This document shows, one piece after another, positions 20,918 through 32,978 of a DNA stretch of 64,000 bases (positions are counted from its first letter, which is position 1; each line of letters opens with the position of its first letter). This DNA comes from Copromyces sp. CBS 386.78 (lineage: Eukaryota > Ascomycota > Sordariomycetes > Sordariales > Sordariaceae). The DNA lies in contig MU839085.1 in assembly GCA_030685235.1 (NCBI GenBank), positions 1-64,000 on the forward strand, read 5' to 3'. Made by a program: the position numbers and the translations under genes. The notes under the pieces were generated by a model. The model was not told the DNA's origin, ran no database searches, and saw nothing but the letters and a program-made list of their open reading frames with translations.

Positions 20918-23900
20918 CGCCACCCGGTTCCTTACTTTTGAAGAAGAGAGGAGGAGAGTCAAGCACCGAACGTGTAAGGACACTACCACAGCCCAAGATG
21001 CCTAGTAGGCTACCGCAATCTTTGCCGCAACGGCGGCCCTCCGATACCCAACCGGAACCCATTCAGCCTCGGGTTACAGCTGGAAACAGAAATTCAAAGA
21101 TATTGGGCAACACCACATCGATTACATCAGCGTCAACCAGCCGACTACCAGCGCCGACTTCGAAACCTCGAAATGTGCTTAGGAGGAAGAACTCAGGGAT
21201 ATCACAAGAGGTAGTGAACAGCATCCGGAAGGGCTCCCGAGACGAGACCGGAAACCATTCAAAAACAAGCTCGTCATCATCGGCTTCCAACCCTCGATCC
21301 CAGATCTCAATCGACTCCTCAGCCAGTTCACGCTCCGACCGCAACCCGGCAACAAACACGATGGAAATCCGAGTAGCTCACCAAGTCGAAGTTGCGGTAG
21401 GCGCACCGCAAATACCAACATTATACCCAGAGCTGGACAGATATCGCGCGGTCAAAGTGCCAGTCTACAATGGAAGTTTCGGCATCGAGGTGCCGTACCC
21501 GCTCACAACTCACGATCTTCCTCCCCCTACGCCCTTGTTCTCCGGATCTAGCAGCCAGATGAGTGGCTTCAGCAGCAGCCCATGTACAAGATTCTCCGAG
21601 TCACCAGGACCTGGTCCGTATAGCCGAGACACCACGCCTACGTCCATGTCATCTCAGTCCCCCGGCATGGTGGCGCCTTTACGATTCCCCGGAGCAGGTG
21701 TCAGGATGAGACAGGTTGACGCGACTCAAACAAGACCACCAGTCAGCAGGAGAAGAGGAGGAAGCATATCAAATGAGTTGGATCTGGTCAGCGCTGACCC
21801 TCAGGGTTTGCCATCAGTCAGGGAATCCTTGACCTCGTCATCTTCCAACTCGACAGTCCGCGAGCTTGAAAGGAAGGATTCCAAGAAGAGAAAGCAGCTA
21901 TCACCCCTTGCGCCTAGCCCACCACCACGCATTTCGTCACACAAATTTACCAAGAGCCACGATGGAAGCTTGTCCCCACCGAGGCCCTGGCGTGCGCCAC
22001 CGACCCAGCCAACGGCCCCAGCAGCGGCAGCCGCGCAACTGTTGCCAAAGCCAGGCTCGTTCTCTCGACCTCGTCCCGCCCAAACTGCCCAGCAGGTTCC
22101 ACCGCCTAGAGGGCAGCCTCCTCGCCGCCCGAGCAGAGATGGGACCCCGGACCTTCACTCTCAGCTGGGTCTGCCCATGCCGATTATCCAGAGTAACCTG
22201 ACATCTGTACCATCTGAAAAGAGATCAAGCAAGCTTTTGGCACCTGCAATCGTCGCCAGGCCTGGGTTGCTATCCTCAACTTCCGACACACATGTTCATC
22301 TACTCAGGCCAGCCATCACCAGAGAGGCGACGCCAGCGCCAAAGATGTCCAGGATGGGGGAAGATGCGAGTACCATCAAAGTCGAACCAGGAAGGACCAC
22401 CCGTACGCCAAGCCCTGGTGTCTCGACTTTTCGTCGTTTCCCCCTTTTCGGACGACGGACAAAAACAGCCCCAGAGGTCCCCTTGCAGAAGGATGAGAAG
22501 AAGTCAACCAGGAAAGGCCCTGCAGCGGGAACTGGTCACGAAGGCTATGGGCGCGTCGGGCCAGCACGCCGTAGGAGCAACAGCCTTGCAAACACTAGCA
22601 GAGCGATCCCTGGGACGATGAGCTCGCAAGAAACCATTGGCACCAATGATTCCTTCTTGTTGGAAAGGATGGCACCTGTCGTTATTGCAGGCGGGGAAAT
22701 CATCGAGAACAGGAATGTGGGTGCGGAACTGGGCCGGACAGAAAGCAGCCAAAGTGTCACGCGTGAACAACCCAGCGTGGAATCACAGAACAGCTCGCAA
22801 GTCTCTCTTAACTCTACCCCTCGAAACACTCTGTGGCCGTCTGCATTCCCTCGCGCTGGCCAACATGCTCAGAGCGCGTCTGTCAGCAGCCGCAGACCCT
22901 CCGAGAGTAGTGAGTCTGAGGCTCCGGTCATCAAGTCGACGTTGGCTTTGCGGAGATCTATACAAAGGTTGAAGTCTGGAGAGAAGGAACCCCCGAGAAT
23001 TCCGGCTCCTATCGTCACTCAACCCCATGTTACGTCTCCCTCGATCACCAGTATTGATGCCAGTGTCCTGATGACGGACGACTCCATGCTGGCCCCGTCG
23101 ATTGACGCCGCTCAGGGCATCAAGGCGTCAGAAGGACCCAAGAACCTTTCTGGACCCAAGCGTCTGATGAAGCGAGCTCGTTCTCCGCGGAAATGGAACT
23201 TCTTTGGAAGGAATCACAGCCAACCTGCCTCGGAGACAAAGAAGGTGGACATTCCAGAGAATGCGGCTCCAGTGGCTGCTGTGGCGGCTACAGTCAAGGT
23301 CGTCCAAAGCAAGCCGCTAGCATTCTACACCATGATGGACTCGTCCGAGCAGGAGGATACCGACATTCCGGACTTGGAGGAGGTCCTTCGCGAGGCGAAG
23401 AGCCCGGATCCTCCCACCCATAAGCAGATTTCTGACTCTCAGCACAAAAAATCGGAGGAGCGCCGACCTTTCGTTACGCAGGAGAATACGCAACCCAGCT
23501 TCCTCACTTCAGAAGCCAGTGCCCAGGTTCCGACAGTCGCCGAGCTCGAGGATATGTCACCGGTCAAGTTTTCTAAGCTTTCAGCCCCTCCGTCAGTGCC
23601 TCTACCAGTCCCAACGCAAGCTGGAAACATTGCCGGTCCTGTACAGGGCCGCCCGAGCCGACTTCCTCAGGTCGGTCGGATTCCAAAAGTCATTAGTGCT
23701 CGTGCCGAACAGATCTCACCAAAAAGTTTCTCCCGGCCGTTCCACAGACTTAGTGTTCAAGCGACGCCATCTAAGATGGACCTTCGGGACGCATACTCCA
23801 TTGCTAAGGGACCGAGTCCACCCAGGCCATCGACGCCGGTTGGAACGGAAGCCCCGGTGCTGACTCAAAGTCCGGGATCGATGCTTCCAACTTACCCCAG

Positions 23901-25506
23901 TCAGATTGGACAAGAGTTTTTCTCATTTTCACCAAGGAAGGGCTCTCAGTGCACCACCAATACCACAACTTCCAGCAGCTCCGGAGGATTCAACTTTGCC
24001 GAGGCTACCGCAGTCATTCCAGAGCCAGATGCGCCATTGGCTGAGGATGAGATCTGGGACGAGTATGATGACTTGTTTGGGGACGAAACGTTGAAGCAGC
24101 CCCAATCCGTACGATCCACACGATCCTCTTTCGGGAACCAATTTCACCTGGAGAAGTACACGGCGACCCCACCAAGGCGAATTGAACCACCTCTGGAGTC
24201 CCCAACTCTTCGCTCTCAGTTCCAAGAACAACAGGTGCAAAGCCTGACCCAAATTATGCACTCGGAAAGAATACCCGTCAGTTCTAGCGTTTACAGTTCC
24301 GATATGGCTGAGAAGGTGAAGCAACTCCTGGCTGATCATCCCAGCCCAAGGTGTTCATTGGAACCTGAGATACCCGAAGAGTCTGTGATGCAGCCGCAGA
24401 ATGAACTTCTGAACAAGCAACCTGAACAGGAGCAAGAGCTTGAGACTGAAAAGCAATCCAGCAGCCTTCTTGTGAACGATCCACGGCGGTCCGACTCGAG
24501 TGGTTGCAGTCAAAGTTCAGAAGATGGCTCGCCACTTGCATTGGTCAATTTGCGCGTCGGGTCCATGACTGTCAGCAAGTGGCTTACCTTCGGACATGTG
24601 CTCTTCAGTCCGGTCCGAGATGAGCTGCTCAACGATGTGGGCTCGCTGAAGCGTCCTTCCATCCTCGTTATCGACGGTCTTGGCAACGACGACTGGTCCT
24701 TCTATGCGGCCGAGACATATCCAGCAGCCACGTTCTTCAACCTTTCGCCTCGTCCGCCTCGTCCAGCTGCTCGCAATGGCTCAACCGGTCTCCCGCTTAG
24801 TCCTCCGAATCACTACCAGACGCAGTACATGTCACATACTGGCAAATTCCCTTTCGGCGCGGAGAGTTTCACGGCGGTGGTCTTTCGCTTCCCAGCTGCG
24901 GCTCCCGAGGCACACTATCGGAACATCATCTCGGAGGCTCGGCGTGTCCTCAAACCTGCTGGCTACATTGAGCTCTCGATCCTTGACGTTGATTTGAACA
25001 ATATGGGCAACCGCGGACGTAAGGCTGTCCGCCGCCTGAAGGAACGCGTCAACGCCAAATCCCCCGAGGTCAGTCTCGGGTCAACCTCGGATCTCATTCT
25101 CCGACTACTTGGCAGAAAAGGCTTCGCGGATCTCAAAACTTGCCGTGTTGGCGTCCCGGTCGCTAGTGTCATTCCACGATCGTCTGGTAGCGAGAATGGC
25201 AAAAGAAACAAGGCCGCTGGCAAGGGCAAGACCATTAAGGATGAACGCAGTCTTCCCGAGATGATCAGCGACGGAAGCCCGGTAGCAGATGAAAGCATCA
25301 CCAAGATGGTGGCGAAGGTGGGACGATGGTGGTACAGCCGGTGCTACGAGAGCGCCGCTGGTACAGGTATTGGCCCAGGAACTCTCGGAAGCATGTGGAG
25401 AGACAAAGCCCTCCTCGCCGAGTGTGAGGAATGGGGCACGAGTCTCAAGCTCATGGTCTGCCACGCCAGAGTTCCTGATGGGAGACCTCGCCTTGCAAGC
25501 ATCTAA
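20842..25506 (+). CDS. 1,554-residue disordered protein with C-terminal methyltransferase-like domain
   Basis: One exon. The frame is open upstream to a GTG, but the first ATG is at 20842 in the context CACAATGGC. Residues 1 to about 1230 are low-complexity, rich in Ser, Pro, Arg and Thr, with many SP, TP and RxxS sites. This suggests a disordered, heavily phosphorylated scaffold. Residues about 1235-1554 look folded and resemble a class I SAM-dependent methyltransferase (type 11): a beta-strand with ILVIDGLG at 1274-1281 in the motif I position, FPFGAESFTAVVFRFP as a motif II-like segment, and ARRVLKPAGYIELS near 1364-1377 as the typical post-motif III turn. Motif I lacks the usual GxGxG, so SAM binding is uncertain and the domain may be inactive. 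The long promoter and upstream ORFs suggest tight control. The specific function is not recognised. Confidence 0.75.
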   Translation: MASQRPGLGPSGLSADSRLKSPGTIAPPGSLLLKKRGGESSTERVRTLPQPKMPSRLPQSLPQRRPSDTQPEPIQPRVTAGNRNSKILGNTTSITSASTSRLPAPTSKPRNVLRRKNSGISQEVVNSIRKGSRDETGNHSKTSSSSSASNPRSQISIDSSASSRSDRNPATNTMEIRVAHQVEVAVGAPQIPTLYPELDRYRAVKVPVYNGSFGIEVPYPLTTHDLPPPTPLFSGSSSQMSGFSSSPCTRFSESPGPGPYSRDTTPTSMSSQSPGMVAPLRFPGAGVRMRQVDATQTRPPVSRRRGGSISNELDLVSADPQGLPSVRESLTSSSSNSTVRELERKDSKKRKQLSPLAPSPPPRISSHKFTKSHDGSLSPPRPWRAPPTQPTAPAAAAAQLLPKPGSFSRPRPAQTAQQVPPPRGQPPRRPSRDGTPDLHSQLGLPMPIIQSNLTSVPSEKRSSKLLAPAIVARPGLLSSTSDTHVHLLRPAITREATPAPKMSRMGEDASTIKVEPGRTTRTPSPGVSTFRRFPLFGRRTKTAPEVPLQKDEKKSTRKGPAAGTGHEGYGRVGPARRRSNSLANTSRAIPGTMSSQETIGTNDSFLLERMAPVVIAGGEIIENRNVGAELGRTESSQSVTREQPSVESQNSSQVSLNSTPRNTLWPSAFPRAGQHAQSASVSSRRPSESSESEAPVIKSTLALRRSIQRLKSGEKEPPRIPAPIVTQPHVTSPSITSIDASVLMTDDSMLAPSIDAAQGIKASEGPKNLSGPKRLMKRARSPRKWNFFGRNHSQPASETKKVDIPENAAPVAAVAATVKVVQSKPLAFYTMMDSSEQEDTDIPDLEEVLREAKSPDPPTHKQISDSQHKKSEERRPFVTQENTQPSFLTSEASAQVPTVAELEDMSPVKFSKLSAPPSVPLPVPTQAGNIAGPVQGRPSRLPQVGRIPKVISARAEQISPKSFSRPFHRLSVQATPSKMDLRDAYSIAKGPSPPRPSTPVGTEAPVLTQSPGSMLPTYPSQIGQEFFSFSPRKGSQCTTNTTTSSSSGGFNFAEATAVIPEPDAPLAEDEIWDEYDDLFGDETLKQPQSVRSTRSSFGNQFHLEKYTATPPRRIEPPLESPTLRSQFQEQQVQSLTQIMHSERIPVSSSVYSSDMAEKVKQLLADHPSPRCSLEPEIPEESVMQPQNELLNKQPEQEQELETEKQSSSLLVNDPRRSDSSGCSQSSEDGSPLALVNLRVGSMTVSKWLTFGHVLFSPVRDELLNDVGSLKRPSILVIDGLGNDDWSFYAAETYPAATFFNLSPRPPRPAARNGSTGLPLSPPNHYQTQYMSHTGKFPFGAESFTAVVFRFPAAAPEAHYRNIISEARRVLKPAGYIELSILDVDLNNMGNRGRKAVRRLKERVNAKSPEVSLGSTSDLILRLLGRKGFADLKTCRVGVPVASVIPRSSGSENGKRNKAAGKGKTIKDERSLPEMISDGSPVADESITKMVAKVGRWWYSRCYESAAGTGIGPGTLGSMWRDKALLAECEEWGTSLKLMVCHARVPDGRPRLASI

Positions 25507-27636
25507 TTTTCTTCGTTGATTTCTCACCTCATTTATGTTCTTACCCAACATTCTTGTCAATGCTTGGGATCTCACACAAAACTCAGGATTAGAAAGGGGA
25601 AGATCGAAGAAGACAGAAAAGATGAAAGAGGGCGCGAGCCCAGCTGTGTAACAACACTGCATCATACACCACGAAAGAAGTCGTTCACTCGACATATCAC
25701 GACACGGATTCCATTTGCCTTTTTGGGAGGGCCTCCAAGGCTGTGGGTTTACAGGACAACAACCTGGGAGCCATTCCCATTTCCTTCTTTTCTCTCGTCA
25801 TTTCCTCAATCGACTGGTACGAATGGGTGGGACGTTTTCTTCATTTCAGAGAGGTTACCTTGATGGTTGCTTTGTTTTTGAGGTTGTTTGGGCGCTCGGG
25901 AGATAATGGTGATGAAAGGAGGAAGATGGAAAACCATTGACTGGTGTTTGATGATATGGCGCAGGCACGTCGTTCTTTTTTCTCCTTCTCTTTTTTTTCG
26001 TTCTGTATGTTTCGATTTTTTTCTCTTGTAACGACGTAATGTGCGGGTTTCATGACGACGGACAGGAAAAAAGGCAAGAGAGAGAGACTGGGAAAGATTC
26101 TGGGATCTGTCATCACTGGCAGGCAGAAAACTGGCGTTAAAAGGGAGCTCTGGCTTTGGGGTTTTGTCACTTTTTTCCCACCAAGTTCGAAGCATGATAC
26201 CTGTTGTATGAGAAGGGGGAGAGGAGAGGAGATGGAATATGAGGATGGGATGGAATTATACCCGCAGTCTTTTCCGTGAAGATGAGATGGAAGGCATGTT
26301 TACATAGCGAGGCAGGCAGGCAGATAGATATGATGGGATGTTGAGATTGGAAATTGGAATAAATCAGACAGCAAAACATCTGAATTACCCTCTTATGTGA
26401 TGCTAGTGACTATGAGTCGAATGTGAGATTCAGGAAATGTTGAAGAAGAGAGGCTGTTGATGATTTCGGCTGGTTGGTTCTGGACCATCGCCAAGTCACC
26501 GAGCCCCTTTTCGAGATCCGGTTCCGAAGAAAGGGGGCTGACACGATCAACTTACCCACAGAGAGGGTATCATATGCAATGCGATACCTGAAGCACGCAG
26601 AGTCGCGCATGCGCATTTAGATGCATTTACCTTGCCTTTGGTAGAAAAGTTTTTGATTGAAGCTGAAAAAAGTCAAAAGACCTCCATGGTCATATGAGGG
26701 GCATCGCAGAGTCGGCACCGGAGCTCCGTGATAGGGGAAGGTTTCATTCAAGATTCGAGAACAATTCTTTATATGGCTGTTAGTGATTGCACCTGCAGAC
26801 AGTGGACTCCCTAACAATAGCCATTGAGGTTGATCTCGGTCAGGGCCCCGTGCTTGTCTTGGCGGGGCTCGGCCGACCCTGCCGACGTGGGTGACCTTGT
26901 TGGGTATGTAAATTTCCCCAGATTCCACTTTCTTACAGCGGCCGCGGGCAGGCATCTCCACCAAATGTTCATTCGGGGCGCCCGAAGCTGACTTTCCCCC
27001 AGACAACTTTTTGCTGCTTCATCAGTCTCGTTCAGTTGCAGTGTCAGTGACTTAACTCCTTGGCGAACATATTTTTTTTTTTTTTTTTTTTGGATTATAT
27101 ACAAATCAGACCAGAGTTTCCCGTGCCGCACTCGAATACCCCAAAACCCACCGAACGACTCCCGTTGATCCCGTCGGCAACCACCCGACCCATCACCAAA
27201 CATCGAAAATCGAGTACTGCCTAGTCTCCGTACCGCACACTCGACGACTGACCCCACGCACACGGACGCTGACGAGCCTACCACGGACACGTACGCACCA
27301 CAACCCTTCGCGAATCGAGATTACCATACTGGGATAGCTAGCTTCTCGACTTCACACACAAAGGCTTGGCAAGGAGTTAGTTCGAACTTTCGTCTTCGAG
27401 TGGTGTCCCACATACCGACCGAGTTGCGACATGCTATAAGATGGGCATAGAGCCAAAGAAGCAGGGCATCCTCCTCCTTTCGTTCAGCAGTAGTAGTGGT
27501 AGTAGCCACAAGGGCGCCGCCGAAGCTCTCTATTATACTCGACAACGAACGAGGTAGTAAGACGGTTGTTAGAAAGAGAGAGATTCTAGCAGATCCAGAG
27601 AGGCCAGAAATACAGAATACAAAAGTCTAGTTCAAG
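25507..27636. other. Intergenic, no supported gene
   Basis: Presumed 3' region of the methyltransferase-like gene, then the promoter and leader of the Dcr2-type gene. A 20-T run lies at 27072-27091. Open frames on both strands are low-complexity and show no domain. Confidence 0.55.
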
Positions 27637-29552
27637 ATGACGCGACGAATTGTAGGTTGTCTCTATCTCTCTCTCCTCGTTTATTTTGCCTTACACATGA
27701 TGTTGTAGCTACGAAACTTGAAGCTGTCTAAAAGATCACCAACCAACCAAGACTAACTAACCCTTCTGTTACATAGGTCCGCAACATCATCCAAATATCC
27801 ACCGCCGCCGTCATCACCTTCCTCCTCATCTTCTTTCTCGACCGCAACTTCCGGGTTCTCCCCAACGCCATCCACGAATACCTGCCCACCCATCACGCGG
27901 GGCTCGTCATCACCGACATCACCGTCACCACCTGCACATCCTACAACCCCTTTTCGAGCTGCGACCTCGACACCTCGGTCTGGCACCGCATCGACAAGGA
28001 CCTCCATCTGGGAAAAACCCTCTTCTCCCATGCCTACCTCCACATCAGCCGTAAGCGCGAGGAGGAGCTGAAGGAGGGCGATAAAGTGGTGGTGGACGTG
28101 ACCGTTGGCCGACTCGACCCTAGCGTGGCCGACGCGGAGAAGGCGGCCGCCAAGGGCGTGGATAACAAGAATGAAAAGTGGGAGTCCAGACCGGCTGGCC
28201 TGTGGGTGAAGCGGTCTTCGAAGAAGGGGGCGAGTGATTCCAAGAAGGCGGTTACGGGGATTGACGTGCTTTTTGGCGACGACGCCGTGGAGGCTAGGGA
28301 GGGGTGGAGCATGACGGGCACGCCGATGCTGCTGGAGGTCGGGCGTAGCGTGCCCTCTGCGCATCTGACGGTGCGGAGGGGGGCGGAGCACCCCCCGCCT
28401 GCGAAGCCGGTGTTGAGGATCAGGGATAATGGCAAGTTCAAGATTGTGCAGCTGGCGGATTTGCACCTGAGCACGGGCGTGGGAGCGTGTCGTGATGCGT
28501 TGCCGGAGGGCCAGAAGTGCGAGGCGGATCCCAGGACGCTGGACTTCGTGACGAAGATTTTGGAGGAGGAGAAGCCGGATTTGGTGGTGCTGAGCGGTGA
28601 TCAGGTGAACGGAGAGACGGCGCCTGATACGCAGACGGTAAGGATATACCGACGGCATAATACTTGGAGGGTATTGCGGCTAACATATATGCTTCTAGGC
28701 CATCTTCAAATACGCCCAAATCCTCATCAAGCACAAGATCCCGTACGTCTCCATCTTCGGCAACCACGACGACGAAGGCTCCATGTCGCGGGCCGCCCAG
28801 ATGGACCTGATCGAGACCCTGCCCTATTCTCTGTCCCACGCCGGGCCCGAGAGCATCGACGGTGTTGGTAATTACTTCATCGAGGTGCTGGGGCGCGGCT
28901 CGTCCAGCCACTCCGCTCTGACAGTGTACCTGCTCGACACGCACGCCTACTCGCCCAACGAGCGCAAGTATCCGGGCTACGACTGGATCAAGCCCAACCA
29001 GATCGAGTGGTTCCGGAGCACGGCGCAGGGGCTCAAGAAGAAGCACCGCGAGTACACGCACGTGCACATGGATGTGGCCTTTATCCATATCCCCCTGCCA
29101 GAGTACCAGAATGGAAGGAATTTGACGCTGGTGAGCCCGTGGAAGGAGCCGACTACGGCGCCGACTTTTAACTCGGGCTTTCATGATGCGTTGGTGGAGG
29201 AGGGCGTTGTGATGGTTTCCTGTGGACAGTAAGTTTTCCATCCCAGTCAAACTAAACAAATCACCGTTACTAACATGAGTGTTCTAGCGACCACGTGAAC
29301 GAATACTGCGCCGTAGATTTCAAAGAAGACGGCAAGCCCGCCCTCTGGATGTGCTACGCCGGCGCGGCCGGTTTCGGCGGTTATGCCGGCTACGGAGGGT
29401 TTCACCGCAAGATCCGCGTCTTCGACTTCGATATGAACGAGGGCCGCATCAACACGTGGAAGCGGGTCGAGTACGGCGAAGATGTCGGCAAGAAGATTGA
29501 CGAGGTCATGATTGTCGATGGTGGACATCCGGTTAGGCCTATGCAGGACTAA
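27637..29552 (+). CDS. Dcr2-type calcineurin-like membrane phosphoesterase
   Basis: Four exons, 27637-27651, 27777-28637, 28699-29228 and 29288-29552, give 556 residues. The first exon encodes MTRRI only, and the second continues with a hydrophobic anchor (about 10-27, with AAVITFLLIFFL). The metallophosphatase domain begins near 228. Its metal ligands are visible in order: QLADLHL (Asp233, His235), SGDQVNG (Asp280), FGNHDDEGS (Asn314, His315) and the C-terminal GHDHVNEY (His469-His471), formed exactly across the exon 3-4 junction. The architecture matches yeast Dcr2 and Sia1-like proteins; Dcr2 counters Sic1 and Ire1 phosphorylation. Substrate is unknown here. The name should not be confused with Dicer. 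All catalytic residues are intact. Donor GTAGGT of intron 1 is slightly unusual. Confidence 0.85.
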
Positions 29553-30743
29553 GGCGACGACGAAACATGAGTTGGAAATAAAAAAAACACAAACTAAAGC
29601 TATGGGAATGAGACAGATGGCCTTTAGGTCGAACCATCTTGCTGTCACCGTCTCACCACCTCGAAGTCCGTAACCCGCCTCCGAGCCCCAACAATTACTT
29701 CACCAGCTCAGCCAACCCCCCTTTACGCCCAAAATGTCTGCGAAAACCCGCGGTGCAGTGGCTTCGGAAACAGGGGTGGCATGAGCCGACACAACTCGCT
29801 ATAGACGCTCTTTGGCTCAAGGTACAGCGATGGGTTAATAAATATCGAGGGCGTACAAAGCCGGACCGTACCAGAAGGACTGAGAACAGAAAGAGGGAAA
29901 CCCCCGTGGATAGGCACACTTCATCGACCGTTGTGTTAACCCTATGAGTGTGTTCTGCGAACGTAGCTTTTGGATCATGGATGAGGACGGGGATGGGATA
30001 GTACCGTTACAAAGCCGGATTGGCTTGTGGGAGGGATCCACGGAAGACAAAAATATCTTTTAACGATGGGATATCGCTTGGGCTAGTCATCGGAGGATGG
30101 TAAATGACATGGAAAGGAAGATCAATAACTACCTAAGTTCAAGTAACGAAATGGAGTCCATGATGTGCTGTTCGTCAGTGTTGTGACTGGCGGATGGAGA
30201 GGTCAACAAATGCAGGCAAACCGTTCTTCTCCAGAGAAAGAGGACAGGAGGAAAGAGAATCAGTATGGCTGGAATCAGGGGAATCCCGACTCCTAAGATA
30301 GGTGGGCAGCTACAGGATTTACTACGTCGACTTGACAGAATGGTAATAATCACAACTTCTTCTTCAGTAAATTTCTCTGAAAATATCTTTTCAAGTGACT
30401 TACGTCTTACAGCTCTTATGTATCCAAAAACTTGATGTGCCCTACGTGTATAATAGAAATCATTCCTTTTTTCTGCGATATATCTAAGGAACCCTGGACC
30501 TTGATCTACTACCTTGTTCGTGTACAGTTAGTTCTTGCTGTCTCCAACAGCAACTAAAATGAAAGCCTGGCAAACTCTGCTCAACCATGTCGGATAAGTT
30601 AATTCATGCTAGTGGCAGCGCTGACATCGTGTGAGTGAAACCTTGTTAATCAAGTGAATACCCTGTCAGTCAGTACACCATTCCATTTCGACTTTTCTCC
30701 CACCCAGCAAGCATGCAGCTAATTAGTTGTTACGCAGTGCCCT
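29553..30743. other. Convergent intergenic region
   Basis: Lies between the ends of the Dcr2-type gene (+) and BBP (-). No gene is supported. It presumably holds both 3' untranslated regions, with the remainder unexplained. Confidence 0.5.
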
Positions 30744-32978
30744 TCAAGCACCGGGAGGGGGAGGAGGAGGGAGATCCATGGGAGGCGGCGGGGGTGCCTC
30801 AGCTGCCGGAGGGGGCGGGGGAGGAGCCGCGTTGGCATATTGCTGGATAAGAGCGTTAAGCGGTCCGGACAGGCCGGGAGGGGCTCCAGGAGGCGGAGGA
30901 GGCAATCCAGGAGGCGGGGCAGCGCCCATACCGGGAGGAGCGCCATAGCCGGGATAACCACCATAAGCACCAGGATAGGCCGGAGCTGCGGGAATCGCCG
31001 GGGCAGACGGGGCTCCCGGGGGAGGTTGGTGCCAAGGGGCAGGGCCGCCGCCGCCACCACCACCCGAGGGGCCTCTGCCATAGTCGTCATGCCTGCGATC
31101 ACCGCCGTAGTAGCTGTCTCCTCTATCGCGATCGCGATCATCATGTCTGCGCTCGCCACGGTCACGAGCCCAAGGAGCCGGGCCACCAGCGGGTCCGCTG
31201 GGAGGGCCACCGGGGCCACCTTCGTGATCCCGATCCGAGTTGCGAGTACGCCAGGGAGCAGGGCCGCCGGTAGGTCCGCGTTGCCAGGGCTTGGCATCGC
31301 CGCCGCCGCCGCCGCCGCCAGCACCACCATTGCTGAAAGAGCCAGGGCCAGCTTCGATACGAGCAGGAGCAGCGCCGGTACCGCCGAGTTCTTGCATGAG
31401 TTGCTGGTTCATGTTAGTAAGCTGTCCTTAAGAGAAAGTCAAAAATGGGGAAAGCATACCTCGTACTCGCGGTCCACGGCATCGCCACCACCACTGCTAC
31501 CAATACGACCAGCGGTACGGGGAGCACCGGGACCATCGTTTCTCCAGCTTGCACCCCTCTGCCTGTCAGGACAATCCCTAGCCATATGGCCGGCGTTACC
31601 GCAGACACGGCAGATGATGTTGGCAGTGTAGTTCTGCTTCTCGGGGCAATCATATTTACGATGACCGATTTGGCCGCAGTTCTGGCAGGCTTGGTTCTCG
31701 TCATCACGTAGGGTACCGTTGAGGGCAGCAAGCTCACGCAGCTGGTTACGCTTGAGCTCGTTCTGGCCTTCAGGGATCGAAGCAGCCTAAAGAAACAGTT
31801 AGCGGGCGCATGGACGCCAAAGGTGGAAACGGGATGGGGGACAACGTACCGTCTCAATAATATTGTGAATCAGCTTCTTGGCTTTGTTCACCTTCTCCTC
31901 GGTATCTGCCATGATAAGACAGTGCAGGTCCTCTTCCTGGTTGCTGGAGTGGGCAGCGTCAGAACGGCCCTTGCCCTCCTTCACGGAGCCCTTTCCACGA
32001 ATGGCGATTTTGGCGCCAGATTCTGTTTCCATCTTCTTGAGTGTATTGCCACGAGGACCGATAAGCAAGCCAACTTGAACAAGGAAGAGCTAAGTGTTAG
32101 TATTGTTGTCATGGAAGCATTTGTTTTTCGGGTTAGAAGTTTCAGCATAAGCAACTTGCAAGGCACGAAGGCAACTGTCTAAAAGCGCGGCTTCATGCCC
32201 GGCAAAATACCAATGGGGGAGGGGGGAGGTTAGGAGTTAGAAGGGAGTTTGGAGGGTTAGTTATCATACTGAAGTTAATCTCTGGGTAGTCGTTAACCGG
32301 GACGTAGACCTTCTCCTGGGTCTTTGTAGGTCTACGGTAGTCCGATGGCGGGTGATAGTTAGGGATCGTCTTCATCGCCTTCTCGATGAGCTTGTGGCGC
32401 TCATCCTCGAGCTTCTTGCGGTAACGGTATTCGCGGGTGTTGACACGGCGACCATGGTTGTCGTACTGGGGAGCAGGAGAGGGTGATCTGGACAAACACA
32501 AGATGTCAGTCAAGAGTTTCAGGAACGGAAAAGGGTAAACAGGCTCAACGTACCTGTCTCCATCGGCAGGGACAACGTCGTCGATCTTCAGCTTCTGGGT
32601 GATTTCCTCGATGCGAAGATGCAAGGTGTAGGCCTCCAATTGTTCGCTCGTCATGTTGGCGACGATAGCGGTAGGAAGGCCCATCAAGCCGGCGGCCTTG
32701 TTCTCGGTCGCTTCACCCCAACGGTTGCGCTTCTTGCGGCGCTTGGGACCATCCTCGGACCGCTCGGGGCTGCGGCCGCGCTTGACGTCGCGGTCATTGC
32801 TGTAGACGGGGCCATTGTCTCTCTCTCTGTCTCTGTCGCCATTGGTGACGGATGATGGGGCTGTTGGTGTTACGCTGCGAGCGCCATCCAGCTCTTCCCC
32901 TTCATCGCCAGGGAAGCGACGCCTGCTTCCCAGCGGGATGTTGTTTGAACCCGTGATGCCTTGGTTTCTCCACGACAT
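30744..32978 (-). CDS. BBP: Branchpoint-bridging protein (BBP/SF1)
   Basis: Five exons, 32978-32554, 32487-32270, 32073-31850, 31786-31460 and 31403-30744, give 617 residues. The protein recognises the intron branch-point sequence and bridges to U1 and Mud2/U2AF in the commitment complex. The N-terminus carries the basic [11 protein letters not shown] motif, the SF1 helix-hairpin region that binds U2AF. The KH-QUA2 domain covers about 195-289, with [20 protein letters not shown] restored across intron 2. Two CCHC zinc knuckles follow, [14 protein letters not shown] (323-336) and [14 protein letters not shown] (348-361). The tail is Gly- and Pro-rich and ends in a polyproline run. Intron 4 has two in-frame acceptor options; I chose the one after TACTAAC, giving DREYEQLMQELG. 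The length is close to other fungal BBPs. Confidence 0.93.
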
